From Paenibacillus ihuae (GTDB lineage Bacteria; Bacillota; Bacilli; Paenibacillales; Paenibacillaceae): a stretch of 64,000 bases of DNA. The translations under genes were made by a program, and so were the position numbers. The stretch spans positions 515,233 to 579,232 of the forward strand of contig NZ_LN831198.1 of assembly GCF_001368795.1 (NCBI RefSeq), written 5' to 3'. Below are positions 45,122 to 54,089 of this stretch, in pieces; position 1 is the first letter of the stretch, and each line of letters begins with the position of its first letter. The notes under the pieces were generated by a model. It was given only the letters and a program-made list of their open reading frames with translations, searched no databases and had not been told where the DNA came from.

Positions 45122-46291
45122 ATGGCGGCGAGAATTGTACTGGCCGTGCGCGAGAGTCAATACATTGAACCGTTGCTGCATTATATCCATCACAGTGATT
45201 ACGGTGAACTGTTGCGGGTGTCAGCGTTCAGCAGGCCGGAAACCTTTATGGAATTTATGAAAAGCGAAGAGACGGTGGATGCGGTTGTCGGAGATCCCTT
45301 CTTCATTGAAGCCTGGCTGGTGGAGGGGAAGAATACGGTTCCGTGGGCGGTCCTTAGTGAGGATGGCCGGACATTAGGCAAGAGTGCTAATCTGGCTGGC
45401 GGCGTGGTCATTGCGAAATACCAGTCGCTTCCCGCACTTCTCGAATCCATACTACAGCTGTGTGATGTGGTGCGATCCAGGCCATCCTCCGCGGATAGAG
45501 AACAGACCCTCATACTCGGAGTGGTCTCAGCGACGGGCAGCAGCGGCAAAACAACTCTCGCGCTCAATATGTCCAAACAGCTTACGGATCTAGGGCTGTC
45601 TGTCTTCTATTTGAATCTTGAAAGTGTGGACAGCAGCGGATTATTTGTGCCAGTGGCGGCCGGGAACACACCAGGACTGGAACGGTTGCTCTATGACCTC
45701 AAGGCAGGCCGGGGGGAAGGGGGCAAGAACAACGCAGGGAGTATTGAGCTGGGAAGATATGTGGCCAGGTATGACCGCCTGCGCTGTGATGCATTCAGAC
45801 CTGTTGAGAACTTCAAAGAAATGCTCCAGATGACCCGTCAGGATACGCTGGATTTATTGGACCTGCTGGATGCAGCCGGAAGCTATGACCTCGTGATCGT
45901 TGATGCCGGCAGTATTGAAGAGGAACGGACTCTGGCTGTATTACAGCGGTGCGGGATCCTGCTGTGGATGCTCAGAAACGATGAGGCAAGCATGTACAAA
46001 ACCCTAAGGTGGCTGGAGTATGGCAGCCATCCGTATTCCGGCTGGCCGCCGGATATTCAGGAGAGGAGCAGGTTTGTACTCAACTTTGCCGCGGATTCAG
46101 CGCAGAACACACCGGTTCCTGAAGATATTAAGCCGGATGCACTGCTTCCTTATATCCCGTCCTGGGGCTTACGGCATCATGTAGAGCTCTGTCTCAGTTC
46201 TCCCCAGTTTATGGCTGGCGTTCAGCAGCTCTGCGAAGGACTCATAGAGCCGGCATTACCCCGCGTGTTTACAGGTAATCTGCATGAATGA
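45122..46291 (+). CDS. TadZ/CpaE-like ATPase
   Basis: The 389 aa MinD/ParA-type protein places Tad machines in the cell. An N-terminal receiver-like region (about 1-125) is followed by a P-loop ATPase with SATGSSGKTTLALN (about 140) and YDLVIVDAGS. The ATG at 45122 has AAAGGAG 9 bases upstream. It overlaps the CpaF gene by 8 bases. Confidence 0.8.
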   Translation: MAARIVLAVRESQYIEPLLHYIHHSDYGELLRVSAFSRPETFMEFMKSEETVDAVVGDPFFIEAWLVEGKNTVPWAVLSEDGRTLGKSANLAGGVVIAKYQSLPALLESILQLCDVVRSRPSSADREQTLILGVVSATGSSGKTTLALNMSKQLTDLGLSVFYLNLESVDSSGLFVPVAAGNTPGLERLLYDLKAGRGEGGKNNAGSIELGRYVARYDRLRCDAFRPVENFKEMLQMTRQDTLDLLDLLDAAGSYDLVIVDAGSIEEERTLAVLQRCGILLWMLRNDEASMYKTLRWLEYGSHPYSGWPPDIQERSRFVLNFAADSAQNTPVPEDIKPDALLPYIPSWGLRHHVELCLSSPQFMAGVQQLCEGLIEPALPRVFTGNLHE

Positions 46292-47549
46292 AGAGCTGTT
46301 CAGGAAGCTGAGGCGTGACATCCGCGCAGGGCTCGATGTTACATCGGCTGTAGGGAACCATGAGCTCAGCGCATATATAGAACGAACCATTCTGGAAATG
46401 CAGAGCCTGCGGTATTTAACAGCCCAGGAGAAGCATGAGCTGGTGAAGAAGCTGTTCGATTCCTTCCGGGGGCTCGATGTGCTGCAGCCGCTGGTGGATA
46501 ATCCGGCGATCACTGAGATTATGATCAACAGCCATGAAGAGATTTTTGTGGAGGAGGAGGGGCAGATCCGGCGTCTGCCGCTGGCCTTCGAGTCTAGAAG
46601 CAGACTGGAGGATATTATCCAGTCGGTGGTATCCGGGGTAAACCGGGTAGTCAATGATTCCTCGCCGATTGTGGATGCACGGCTGCAGGATGGCTCACGC
46701 GTCAATGTTGTGCTGCCGCCGGTGGCGCTGAAAGGGCCGGCTATGACCATCCGCAAATTTCCCGAATCGCCGATGACAATGGGCGAACTGGTGCGGCGCG
46801 GTGCGCTAAGCGGAGAGGCGGCGGAGTTTCTGCAAATTCTGGTTGCTGCCGGATACAACATTTTTATCAGCGGCGGTACCGGCTCCGGCAAGACTACATT
46901 TTTAAACGCCTTGTCCCAGTTCATTCCGCCGCAGGAACGGGTGATTACGATTGAGGACTCAGCCGAGCTGCAGATTGTCACCGTGCCTAACCTCGTCTCC
47001 CTGGAGACGAGGAACGCCAATACGGAGGGACGCGGGGAGATTACCATCCGCGATCTGATCCGCTCGTCCCTGCGGATGCGGCCGAACCGCATCGTGGTCG
47101 GTGAGGTCCGGGGAGCCGAATGCCTGGATATGCTGCAGGCGATGAATACCGGCCATGCGGGAAGCTTGTCCACAGGGCACTCGAACAGCGCGCGGGATAT
47201 GGTCAGCCGCCTGGAGACGATGGTGCTCAGCGCAGCCGATCTTCCGGTAGCCGTAGTCCGGGAGCAGATCGGCTCGGCGATTGACATCTTCGTGCATCTC
47301 TCCCGGCTTCGGGACCGTTCACGAAGAGTGCTGGAAATTAGCGAGGTCATTGGTATACAGGATGGGGAGGTGGTGCTGAACCCCTTGTATGAGTTCCGGG
47401 AGATCGGGGAAAGTGACGGGAGGGTAGACGGCGCCCTTGTTGCCTGCGGCAATCCTCTGCAGCATTCCGGCAAGCTGAAGATGGCCGGAGTAAGTAGCTA
47501 TCCCCTGGCGCAATTTGAGTCTGTGATTTCGAAGGGGGTGCTGATATGA
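46284..47549 (+). CDS. TadA/CpaF-family secretion ATPase
   Basis: The 421 aa protein powers assembly of Tad/Flp pili. The N-terminal domain (about 1-130) is followed by the RecA-like motor with GGTGSGKTTFLNAL (about 196), Asp box ITIEDSAEL, Walker B RIVVGEVRGAE and the His box TGHAGSLSTGHSN. All motor motifs are intact. It overlaps its neighbours on both sides. Confidence 0.92.
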   Translation: MNEELFRKLRRDIRAGLDVTSAVGNHELSAYIERTILEMQSLRYLTAQEKHELVKKLFDSFRGLDVLQPLVDNPAITEIMINSHEEIFVEEEGQIRRLPLAFESRSRLEDIIQSVVSGVNRVVNDSSPIVDARLQDGSRVNVVLPPVALKGPAMTIRKFPESPMTMGELVRRGALSGEAAEFLQILVAAGYNIFISGGTGSGKTTFLNALSQFIPPQERVITIEDSAELQIVTVPNLVSLETRNANTEGRGEITIRDLIRSSLRMRPNRIVVGEVRGAECLDMLQAMNTGHAGSLSTGHSNSARDMVSRLETMVLSAADLPVAVVREQIGSAIDIFVHLSRLRDRSRRVLEISEVIGIQDGEVVLNPLYEFREIGESDGRVDGALVACGNPLQHSGKLKMAGVSSYPLAQFESVISKGVLI

Positions 47550-48394
47550 AGCAGTCGCACAGGATGCCAGTCCGCGTACCGGTGCGCCGAAGAAGATTAG
47601 GGGGTGTAGGCGAGAAAGGTGTGAATGAAAAGGAAATCCGAAGGAAGCCTCAACTGCCTGACTATACGGTGTACATATTGTCCCCCGGATTGAAAACGCT
47701 GGCGGTGCTGGCAGGCGGGCTGCTGCTTTTTGGCCTCGGCTATCTGTTCTATCACCAGGTGCTGCTCTCCTTACTGCTGGTTCCTGGAGGAGCTTATGCG
47801 CCGAGGATCCTGCGTGATTATCTCAGAAACCGGCGGCGCTCGGCGCTCAATCTGCAGTTTAAGCAGACCTTGTTTTCACTCTCTTCTTCGCTATCCGCCG
47901 GACGTTCGGTAGAGAATGCTTTTCGTGAAGCCGTTGCGGATCTGCAAATGCTCGACCCGGAGGGAAGCAGCGATATGCTCTCGGAGCTGACGATTATCTG
48001 CGCCCGGATGGAATATAACCAGCCGGTAGAGGAGGCGTTGCATGATTTCAGCCTGCGGGCCGGGATGGAGGATGTTGAGCGGTTTGCCGATGTGTTCTCC
48101 GTCTGCAAGCGCACTGGCGGTGATCTGGTCGAAGTGGTACGCCGCACGTCCACGATTATTGGAGAGAAGCTTGATATTCAGCAGGATATTGCCGTCAGTA
48201 TTGCCCAGAAGAAATTCGAGGCCAAAGCGCTGCTGGCCGCTCCGTTAATGATGGTTTTATTTATGAGCCTGACCGCAGGCGATTATATGCAGCCGATGTA
48301 TACAGGTGCAGGAATGGCTATTTCGACCTTAGCGCTGGCTGGTTTGTTTCTCTGTTATCTCTGGACTTCCAAGATCATGAATATTCCGCTGTAA
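47546..48394 (+). CDS. TadB-like inner-membrane platform protein
   Basis: The 282 aa protein has a charged N-terminus, two membrane spans near residues 50-85, a T2SSF-type cytoplasmic domain (about 110-225, with SSSLSAGRSVENAF) and two C-terminal spans. It forms the membrane platform with the TadC-like protein next door. The ATG overlaps the ATPase stop. Confidence 0.82.
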   Translation: MKQSHRMPVRVPVRRRRLGGVGEKGVNEKEIRRKPQLPDYTVYILSPGLKTLAVLAGGLLLFGLGYLFYHQVLLSLLLVPGGAYAPRILRDYLRNRRRSALNLQFKQTLFSLSSSLSAGRSVENAFREAVADLQMLDPEGSSDMLSELTIICARMEYNQPVEEALHDFSLRAGMEDVERFADVFSVCKRTGGDLVEVVRRTSTIIGEKLDIQQDIAVSIAQKKFEAKALLAAPLMMVLFMSLTAGDYMQPMYTGAGMAISTLALAGLFLCYLWTSKIMNIPL

Positions 48395-48406
48395 GGGGGC
48401 GAGGTG

Positions 48407-49279
48407 ATGCGGTGGATGTGCGGCGGGGCCGCGATAGCTTTGGGACTGTGCTGGATGCTTCTGCGGCTGAAATGCGGCCGCCGGTATGCCGTGCTGCGCA
48501 GCCTGCCGATGGAGGGACTGCGGCTGCGTGGAATAGGAGAACCCTTTCTGCTGCTGATCGAGAGATGGCGAATCGGTAGTCATCTGCCTTCGGTCATGTT
48601 CAGAATCCAGCGGTCGCTGCAGCAGAGCTATGGCATGCGCTACAGCGCAGAGCGGACACTGCTCTTTATGGCTGAAATGTTCAGCTACAGCTGGCTGTTT
48701 ATGCTTGGGGGCAGCCTGCTGACCGCCTTCAGCGGCGAGCAAGCCGGAATCATAATCGGCGCGGTCCTGACGCTGATATTACCGGTTGCGCTGGTCAGTG
48801 ATCTGCATAAGAAGGTTAAGCTGCGTGAACAAAATATTATGCTGGAGCTGCCTGAGCTGCTGAACAGCATCGTACTGCTGGTTGGTGCCGGAGAGACTGT
48901 GCAGCGGGCGATTATCCGCTGTGTTGAGAGCCGCAAGGGCAACTACAGTCATCCGCTTTATAAAGAATTATTTATTATGACTACAGAATGGGAAGGCGGC
49001 TATTCGTTCCAGCAGGCCTTCGAGAATTTCAGCAAACGCTGTGCAGTGCAGGAGGTTTCGCTGTTCACAACGACAGTACTGCTGAATTACCGCAGAGGCG
49101 GTGCAGATTTCGTTCTCTCGCTGCGGGATCTTTCGCGGATGTTATGGGAGAAACGGAAGGCGGTCAGCCGGACGCGCGGGGAACAGGCTTCCTCGAAGCT
49201 GGTTTTTCCGATGGTGCTTATTTTTTTAATTGTAATTGTGCTGGTGGGAACACCGGCGATCATGATGCTGAAAATGTAG
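48407..49279 (+). CDS. TadC-like inner-membrane platform protein
   Basis: The 290 aa protein has membrane spans at the N-terminus, near residues 90-130 and at the C-terminus (LIFLIVIVLVGTPAIMML). The central T2SSF domain includes LPELLNSIVLLVGAGETVQ. AAGGGGGCGAGG precedes the ATG at 48407; the GTG at 48404 is an alternative. Confidence 0.8.
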   Translation: MRWMCGGAAIALGLCWMLLRLKCGRRYAVLRSLPMEGLRLRGIGEPFLLLIERWRIGSHLPSVMFRIQRSLQQSYGMRYSAERTLLFMAEMFSYSWLFMLGGSLLTAFSGEQAGIIIGAVLTLILPVALVSDLHKKVKLREQNIMLELPELLNSIVLLVGAGETVQRAIIRCVESRKGNYSHPLYKELFIMTTEWEGGYSFQQAFENFSKRCAVQEVSLFTTTVLLNYRRGGADFVLSLRDLSRMLWEKRKAVSRTRGEQASSKLVFPMVLIFLIVIVLVGTPAIMMLKM

Positions 49280-49292
49280 GAGGATGAGGAGA

Positions 49293-49481
49293 ATGATGAC
49301 GACGTTAACGGAAGCTGCAAAAGGCTTGTGGAAGGATGAAGAGGGGCTGGGCACGCTGGAGATGATTATGATTATTGCGGTTTTGATTGCGGTGGTGCTG
49401 GTGTTCCGCACAGAAATTGTGAAGGTGGTCAAGGATTTGATCAGTACAGCCGGAAGTAAGAGCCAGGAAGTTTTTGACTGA
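49293..49481 (+). CDS. Flp-type pilin
   Basis: The 62 aa prepilin has a short basic/acidic leader ending EEG, then LGTLEMIMIIAVLIAVVL. The Gly before the cut and Glu at +5 are the class-IV prepilin rule. One hydrophobic helix follows. Among the clustered ATGs, 49293 is best spaced (9 bases) from AGGAGG; 49284 is too close. It is the main pilus subunit candidate. Confidence 0.82.
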   Translation: MMTTLTEAAKGLWKDEEGLGTLEMIMIIAVLIAVVLVFRTEIVKVVKDLISTAGSKSQEVFD

Positions 49482-50143
49482 TGAACCTGAAGAATGACGA
49501 AGGCAGCTTCACCATTGAAGCGTCTATGCTGCTGCCCATCATCATGGGGATTACGATGCTGCTGTTGTTCTTCTGTCTGTATACCTACCAGAGGACTATG
49601 CTGCTGCAGGTAGCCTCTGTTACGACAGAGCGGGCGGCTTTCAATTGGGATAACAGTCATAAAGACGCGGAGGGGGCCTTCGCGACTGGGGATTATGATT
49701 CGCTGTACTGGCGCATTGGAGAAGATGGATTGCTAACTTCACTCTTTGGCGCAGGAGCTGTGAATGGCGGAGTGAAGCTGACCTTGCCTGCTGAGGGAGG
49801 CTCAGGGACATTGCCGGTTATCAAACTTCAACAATCTGCCGGGAAGGTTCCGGCTAATATGACAGGTGAGCTGGCTTACACCTATAGTCTGACAAGCCGC
49901 AAAGTAAGTGCAGAGCTCAAGCGTGTGCTTCATCTACCGGTACTGGATGATATTCTCGAGGATAACGCTGAACCGGAAGTGCAGGCACAATCGGTTGTTG
50001 CAGATCCTGTGGAGTTTATCCGCACCGTGGACCTGATGCGTTATTGTGGAGCGAAGTTTAAGGGAAAGGGACAGGACAGCGGTTCCGGGATAAGCATGGA
50101 GAAGCAGGACGCAGGTAAGATGCTGACCAAGCTGAAAGAATAA
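49481..50143 (+). CDS. TadE-like pseudopilin
   Basis: The 220 aa protein starts DEGSFTIEASMLLPI: prepilin-like Gly, Glu at +5 and a hydrophobic helix (about 13-36), then an extracellular domain. This is the TadE pattern of a minor pseudopilin. The ATG overlaps the pilin stop by one base. Confidence 0.75.
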   Translation: MNLKNDEGSFTIEASMLLPIIMGITMLLLFFCLYTYQRTMLLQVASVTTERAAFNWDNSHKDAEGAFATGDYDSLYWRIGEDGLLTSLFGAGAVNGGVKLTLPAEGGSGTLPVIKLQQSAGKVPANMTGELAYTYSLTSRKVSAELKRVLHLPVLDDILEDNAEPEVQAQSVVADPVEFIRTVDLMRYCGAKFKGKGQDSGSGISMEKQDAGKMLTKLKE

Positions 50144-50218
50144 GCAGCTAGATAATGTAGGGATTTTGGAACTGTAGGAGCGATAGCTCAGAACAATACG
50201 CCAGGGGAGGCGGCTCGG

Positions 50219-52483
50219 TTGAAGATTGTAAAGACTTTGACTTCCGGTCAGCGAAAAGGGCAGACATCCAGACGGAACAACCGGACCGAAGGCTCAGTCT
50301 CGATTTTTCTGATCATGGTGCTGGCATTTGTATTTCTGTTCACCGCTGTATTGATTGATTATGCAAGGATTGCCGCGGCGAATGTACAGCAGGAGCGTCT
50401 GGCAAGGGCAGCGGTCCGCTCGGTGATGTCCTCTTATGATATCAGCCTGCGGGAGAATTACGGCTTGTTCACCTTCGGGGGCGAGGACGGAGATCAGCTG
50501 CTGTCCGGTGTGCTGAATGACAATTTATACGAGAGCGGCCGGGGGGATGCCTTTAATCTGCTGCCTGTGAAGCTGGACACCTCCTCCTTAACCTGGAGCC
50601 GTCCCGTTGGGAGCTACGATATCTTTCGCAGGCAGATTGCCGAGGAGATGAAATATAAGGCACCGATTGACTTCACGCTGGAGCTGGCCGGAAAGTTCAA
50701 GCCGCTGTCGGCGGCGATGGGGGAAGCTTCACGTTCAACGAAGGTGCTTGGTAAGCTGCAGCCTCTATATGATGCGCGCGAAGCAGCACTGGATCTCATG
50801 ATGAAGCAGCGGCGGCAGGCAGCGGAGAGCGGGAGAGTACTGCAGCAGATGATTATGAATCCTCCTCATGAAAATGTGAGCACTCTTTCTCTGGGGGATA
50901 TTGTATCTGCAGCTGATATTGTGGCCATGTACAGTGATTATGTCGGGAAATACTACGCAGACCTATACCGTGACCGGGAAACGCAGCCTGAAAAGTATCA
51001 GCAGGCTCTTTCCCGCTACATAGAGCAAGCTGCTGCTCTGATTTCCGAGCTCCCAGGCACTTTGTCCGCTTACAAGCTGCAGCATAACTCTCTGATGGCT
51101 GAGGCGAAAGAGGCGCTTAAGCAGGCCGGGGAACTAAATGAGCAGATGAGAAGTGTGCTGGAGCAATCCAGAAGCAGCGGGGCGGAGAGCGGTGAAGCTT
51201 CGGCAAGCGGCTGGGATATTCCAGGCAGCAGCAATACTGAACTGAGTGCCGAGCCGCTGGCGAAGCTGCGTGAGCAGGAAGACGCGCTTATTCTTACGCC
51301 TGCCGAAATCAGCGGGATGGAGCAAAATTTGCATGCACAGGAGTTAGCTTCGCAGGCGGTAGAACCGCCGGTTTCTGTCCTGCCGGCCGTGCTGTCCGAA
51401 GTCTCCGGGCTGTATGCTGATTTTACCCAGATGAGTACCGCCGTAATAGACGCTTCACGTGCCAGCAGTAATTATCTGAAGAATTACGGAGATGACGGGG
51501 CCGTTATAACAGCCGAAGCTGCCCAGATCGAATCGCACCGGACCTCGGATAGCGAGCGCAAGCAGCTGGAACAGCAGGCCAAAACCAAGCTTGGAGATGC
51601 CATGAAGCTGCTGGAGCAGTTACGCAGTCTGGGAGATAGTGCGGGGGCAGCGATGGAACGTTACAGCACACTCAGGCAATATTATGAGGAGAATATTAAT
51701 CTTAATCAGGCGCAGGATCAGGAGACAACAGGGGAATCCGGGAGCGGTGCGGATATTCATTCTGCAGGCGGCTCAGCAATGAGGAAGGTGGATGGTCTAT
51801 ATGCTTCTATAGGCAGCATTATGGAGGGCGCGCGGGATAGGTTGTTCCAAACAGAATACTCTGCGCTGTATTTTCCGCATTTTGATCTTTCTTTGCTGAC
51901 ATCGGTCGTCTCTGGCCCTGCCGGTGATACAGCCTCTGTGCTGGCAGATCAGCTAGATCCGCATGCCCAGGAGCTGGAGTACATTTTATACGGCTTTCAT
52001 AATCCGGCAGGAAATGTGGCGGCAGCCTTTGGGGAGATCTTTGCACTCAGGCTGGCTATCCGGACGATGGAGGGTTTTATCGAAAGTGCCCGGCTCAGCA
52101 ATCCGCTGGCCATTCTGGCTGCGGCACTGCTGTACGGTGTGGAGCATGCGGTTCAAGATATGCTGCTCCTATGCAAGACAGGAGAGGTTCCGTTGTCCAA
52201 ATACTTGCCTGCAAAGCTGAATTACCGCGATTACTTGCGCCTGTTCATGCTGCTGCACGGGACGGGGAATGTACAGCTGTCCCGGATGCTGGCCCTGATC
52301 AGGCTTGATACAGGAATCAACCCGGCGGAAAGGTTCACTTACGCTTCAGCAGAGATCCGTATGGGCCTGCGGCTGTGGTTTTTGCCGGGTGTGGTAAAGC
52401 TGCTGGATTATAGCTCGGCTCTACCCGGTGAGGTAGAAGATAAAGTGTACTACCGGTCAGTGCAGGCTGATTTTTCATATTAG
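50219..52483 (+). CDS. TadG/DUF5702-like large pseudopilin-type protein
   Basis: The 754 aa protein has an N-terminal EGSVSIFLIMVLAFVF helix followed by LIDYARIAAANVQQERLARA, a typical DUF5702 start. A long, mostly helical extracellular region follows. It lacks Glu at +5, so processing by the prepilin peptidase is uncertain. A TTG start at 50219 with GGGGAGG upstream is used. Confidence 0.72.
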   Translation: MKIVKTLTSGQRKGQTSRRNNRTEGSVSIFLIMVLAFVFLFTAVLIDYARIAAANVQQERLARAAVRSVMSSYDISLRENYGLFTFGGEDGDQLLSGVLNDNLYESGRGDAFNLLPVKLDTSSLTWSRPVGSYDIFRRQIAEEMKYKAPIDFTLELAGKFKPLSAAMGEASRSTKVLGKLQPLYDAREAALDLMMKQRRQAAESGRVLQQMIMNPPHENVSTLSLGDIVSAADIVAMYSDYVGKYYADLYRDRETQPEKYQQALSRYIEQAAALISELPGTLSAYKLQHNSLMAEAKEALKQAGELNEQMRSVLEQSRSSGAESGEASASGWDIPGSSNTELSAEPLAKLREQEDALILTPAEISGMEQNLHAQELASQAVEPPVSVLPAVLSEVSGLYADFTQMSTAVIDASRASSNYLKNYGDDGAVITAEAAQIESHRTSDSERKQLEQQAKTKLGDAMKLLEQLRSLGDSAGAAMERYSTLRQYYEENINLNQAQDQETTGESGSGADIHSAGGSAMRKVDGLYASIGSIMEGARDRLFQTEYSALYFPHFDLSLLTSVVSGPAGDTASVLADQLDPHAQELEYILYGFHNPAGNVAAAFGEIFALRLAIRTMEGFIESARLSNPLAILAAALLYGVEHAVQDMLLLCKTGEVPLSKYLPAKLNYRDYLRLFMLLHGTGNVQLSRMLALIRLDTGINPAERFTYASAEIRMGLRLWFLPGVVKLLDYSSALPGEVEDKVYYRSVQADFSY

Positions 52484-52498
52484 CAGGAGGTAGGCAGA

Positions 52499-53536
52499 AT
52501 GAAACGCTGGTACCAGAGACGATGCAAGCACCAGGATGAAGGCAGTATGGTTGTTGAAGCGGCTATGGTGCTCCCTATGTTTCTTCTGTTCGTCTTATTC
52601 CTGATCTTTATCGTTCAGATGACGTTGTATTCGACGGCTCTGCAGAGTACCGCCTCCGACACGGTCAAGATGATCTCAGCCCATATCTATCCTGCGGCTT
52701 TGGCATCGCAGAAGTGGGGGGCGCAGGATAGCGGTATAGCTGATCCGGCAGGTGCCGGCAGCATTAGCGGGAATGCAGGCGGAGCACCGGATGGAACAAC
52801 TGCGGGAGCTGCTGCCGGTTCAACATTGTCTTCCGGCAAGTGGGGTATTCCCCGTCTTTCACTTACAGAATGGAGCGACAGCTACGCAGCGGATCTGCCG
52901 GCACCTGTTGATGAGTGGGTCAGATCTGCCGTGCAGCGCGCAGAGGGTCCGCTGCAGGAGCTTCAGGCTGAGGCGTCGCAGTCTGTGCTTGACCTTGCAC
53001 TTAAGCCTCTGATCAAGCCGTATCTGGCTACAGATTGGCTGGAATATGACCGGCTTCATGTCTCCAATGTCACCGTTCCGGAGCTGAAGAACGGCACACG
53101 CCCCTACTTCGGACTTGTCGTCAGCTACGAGCTGCCGATGAAGGTTCCTTTTTTGAACCGGGGTATCGTTCTGGAAGCCAGCGCGGTAGAACGGCTTTGG
53201 GTAGGGAATACCGATACTGCAGGGCAGAGCGGGAATGCCGGAGAGGGCGGGGAGCATGGCTCCATCGTAATACTGGACAAGCCAAATCCCGGCGTTGCTA
53301 ATCATCAAGGCAGGATCCGGGTCAAGGTTCCGCCGGGAGCATCGGCTAACCTGGCAATTTTCTATAAGAGCGGCCAGAGTACGGCGAAATATTTGGGCTG
53401 GAAGCAGGCAGATGAAGCCGGATATATCGAATGGGAGTGGAAAATCGGGGTAAATACGACGCCGGGTTCCTGGCCCTTTGTAATCACTTTGGATGATGGA
53501 ACCAGCCTGGAAGCAACTTTTACAGTAGTGAAATGA
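52499..53536 (+). CDS. TadE-like protein with C-terminal beta domain
   Basis: The 345 aa protein starts with a prepilin-like DEGSMVVEAAMVLPMF (Glu +5) and a helix to about residue 45. The middle is Gly/Ala-rich. The last 80 residues look like a beta-sandwich (VRVKVPPGASANLAIFY, then GSWPFVITLDDG), perhaps an adhesive or Ig-like domain. AGGAGG precedes the ATG. Confidence 0.75.
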   Translation: MKRWYQRRCKHQDEGSMVVEAAMVLPMFLLFVLFLIFIVQMTLYSTALQSTASDTVKMISAHIYPAALASQKWGAQDSGIADPAGAGSISGNAGGAPDGTTAGAAAGSTLSSGKWGIPRLSLTEWSDSYAADLPAPVDEWVRSAVQRAEGPLQELQAEASQSVLDLALKPLIKPYLATDWLEYDRLHVSNVTVPELKNGTRPYFGLVVSYELPMKVPFLNRGIVLEASAVERLWVGNTDTAGQSGNAGEGGEHGSIVILDKPNPGVANHQGRIRVKVPPGASANLAIFYKSGQSTAKYLGWKQADEAGYIEWEWKIGVNTTPGSWPFVITLDDGTSLEATFTVVK

Positions 53537-53561
53537 TACAGCGGAAGAAGGTGAATTGCAG

Positions 53562-54074
53562 ATGGCGGAATGGGCTTTTTGGGGCTGCCTGATCTTTCTG
53601 GGGGCGGCATTCATCACGGATTTGCGGAGAATGCGGATACCGAACTGGATCTCCGTGCTTGCTTTGGTGACGGGGCTATGTTCAAGGGGATTCATATACG
53701 GCTGGCATGGTTTGCTGTTCGCACTTTGTGGTGCAACCGCGGGGTTTGCCGTCCTGCTGCTCATGTATTTTATGGGAGCGGTGGGTGCCGGGGACGTGAA
53801 GCTTTTTGCCGGGATTGGGGCCTGGCTGGGGGTATGGTTCTCATTGCAGGTAATTATGTATTCTGTTTTGTTCGGTGCAGTGATCGGTTGGATCATTGTG
53901 CTGGCCCGAAGGGAGACAGGCAGGCGCATGCGCAATGTTATCAGTAGGACTGCCGGATTTCTGCTGCTGCGTAACCCCGCTTTATTAAGAAGCGGAAAGG
54001 ACAGTGAGATGCTAAGGTTTCCTTTTATGCTGGCTGTTCTTCCGGGATTTTTATGCGCCTATGTCTACCTTTAG
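53562..54074 (+). CDS. A24 prepilin peptidase (TadV/CpaA-like)
   Basis: The 170 aa membrane aspartic protease cuts the Flp pilin and TadE-like proteins. The two catalytic aspartates are in FITDLRRMRIPNW (about residue 20) and GAGDVKLFAGIG (GxGD motif, about 75). There is no methylase domain, as is usual for Tad enzymes. The ATG at 53562 is favoured over the TTG at 53556 by AAGAAGGTGA spacing. Confidence 0.85.
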   Translation: MAEWAFWGCLIFLGAAFITDLRRMRIPNWISVLALVTGLCSRGFIYGWHGLLFALCGATAGFAVLLLMYFMGAVGAGDVKLFAGIGAWLGVWFSLQVIMYSVLFGAVIGWIIVLARRETGRRMRNVISRTAGFLLLRNPALLRSGKDSEMLRFPFMLAVLPGFLCAYVYL

Positions 54075-54089
54075 ATTAGGAGGTGAAGC

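Noticed and set aside
46256-47473. Long open frame on the minus strand opposite the CpaF gene
   Set aside because: It has no ribosome binding site and its low-complexity Ser/Arg-rich product is the mirror of a GC-rich coding strand. The CpaF motifs on the plus strand are decisive.
52859-53935. Long open frame on the minus strand opposite TadE and the prepilin peptidase
   Set aside because: It spans two well-supported genes and shows no domain.
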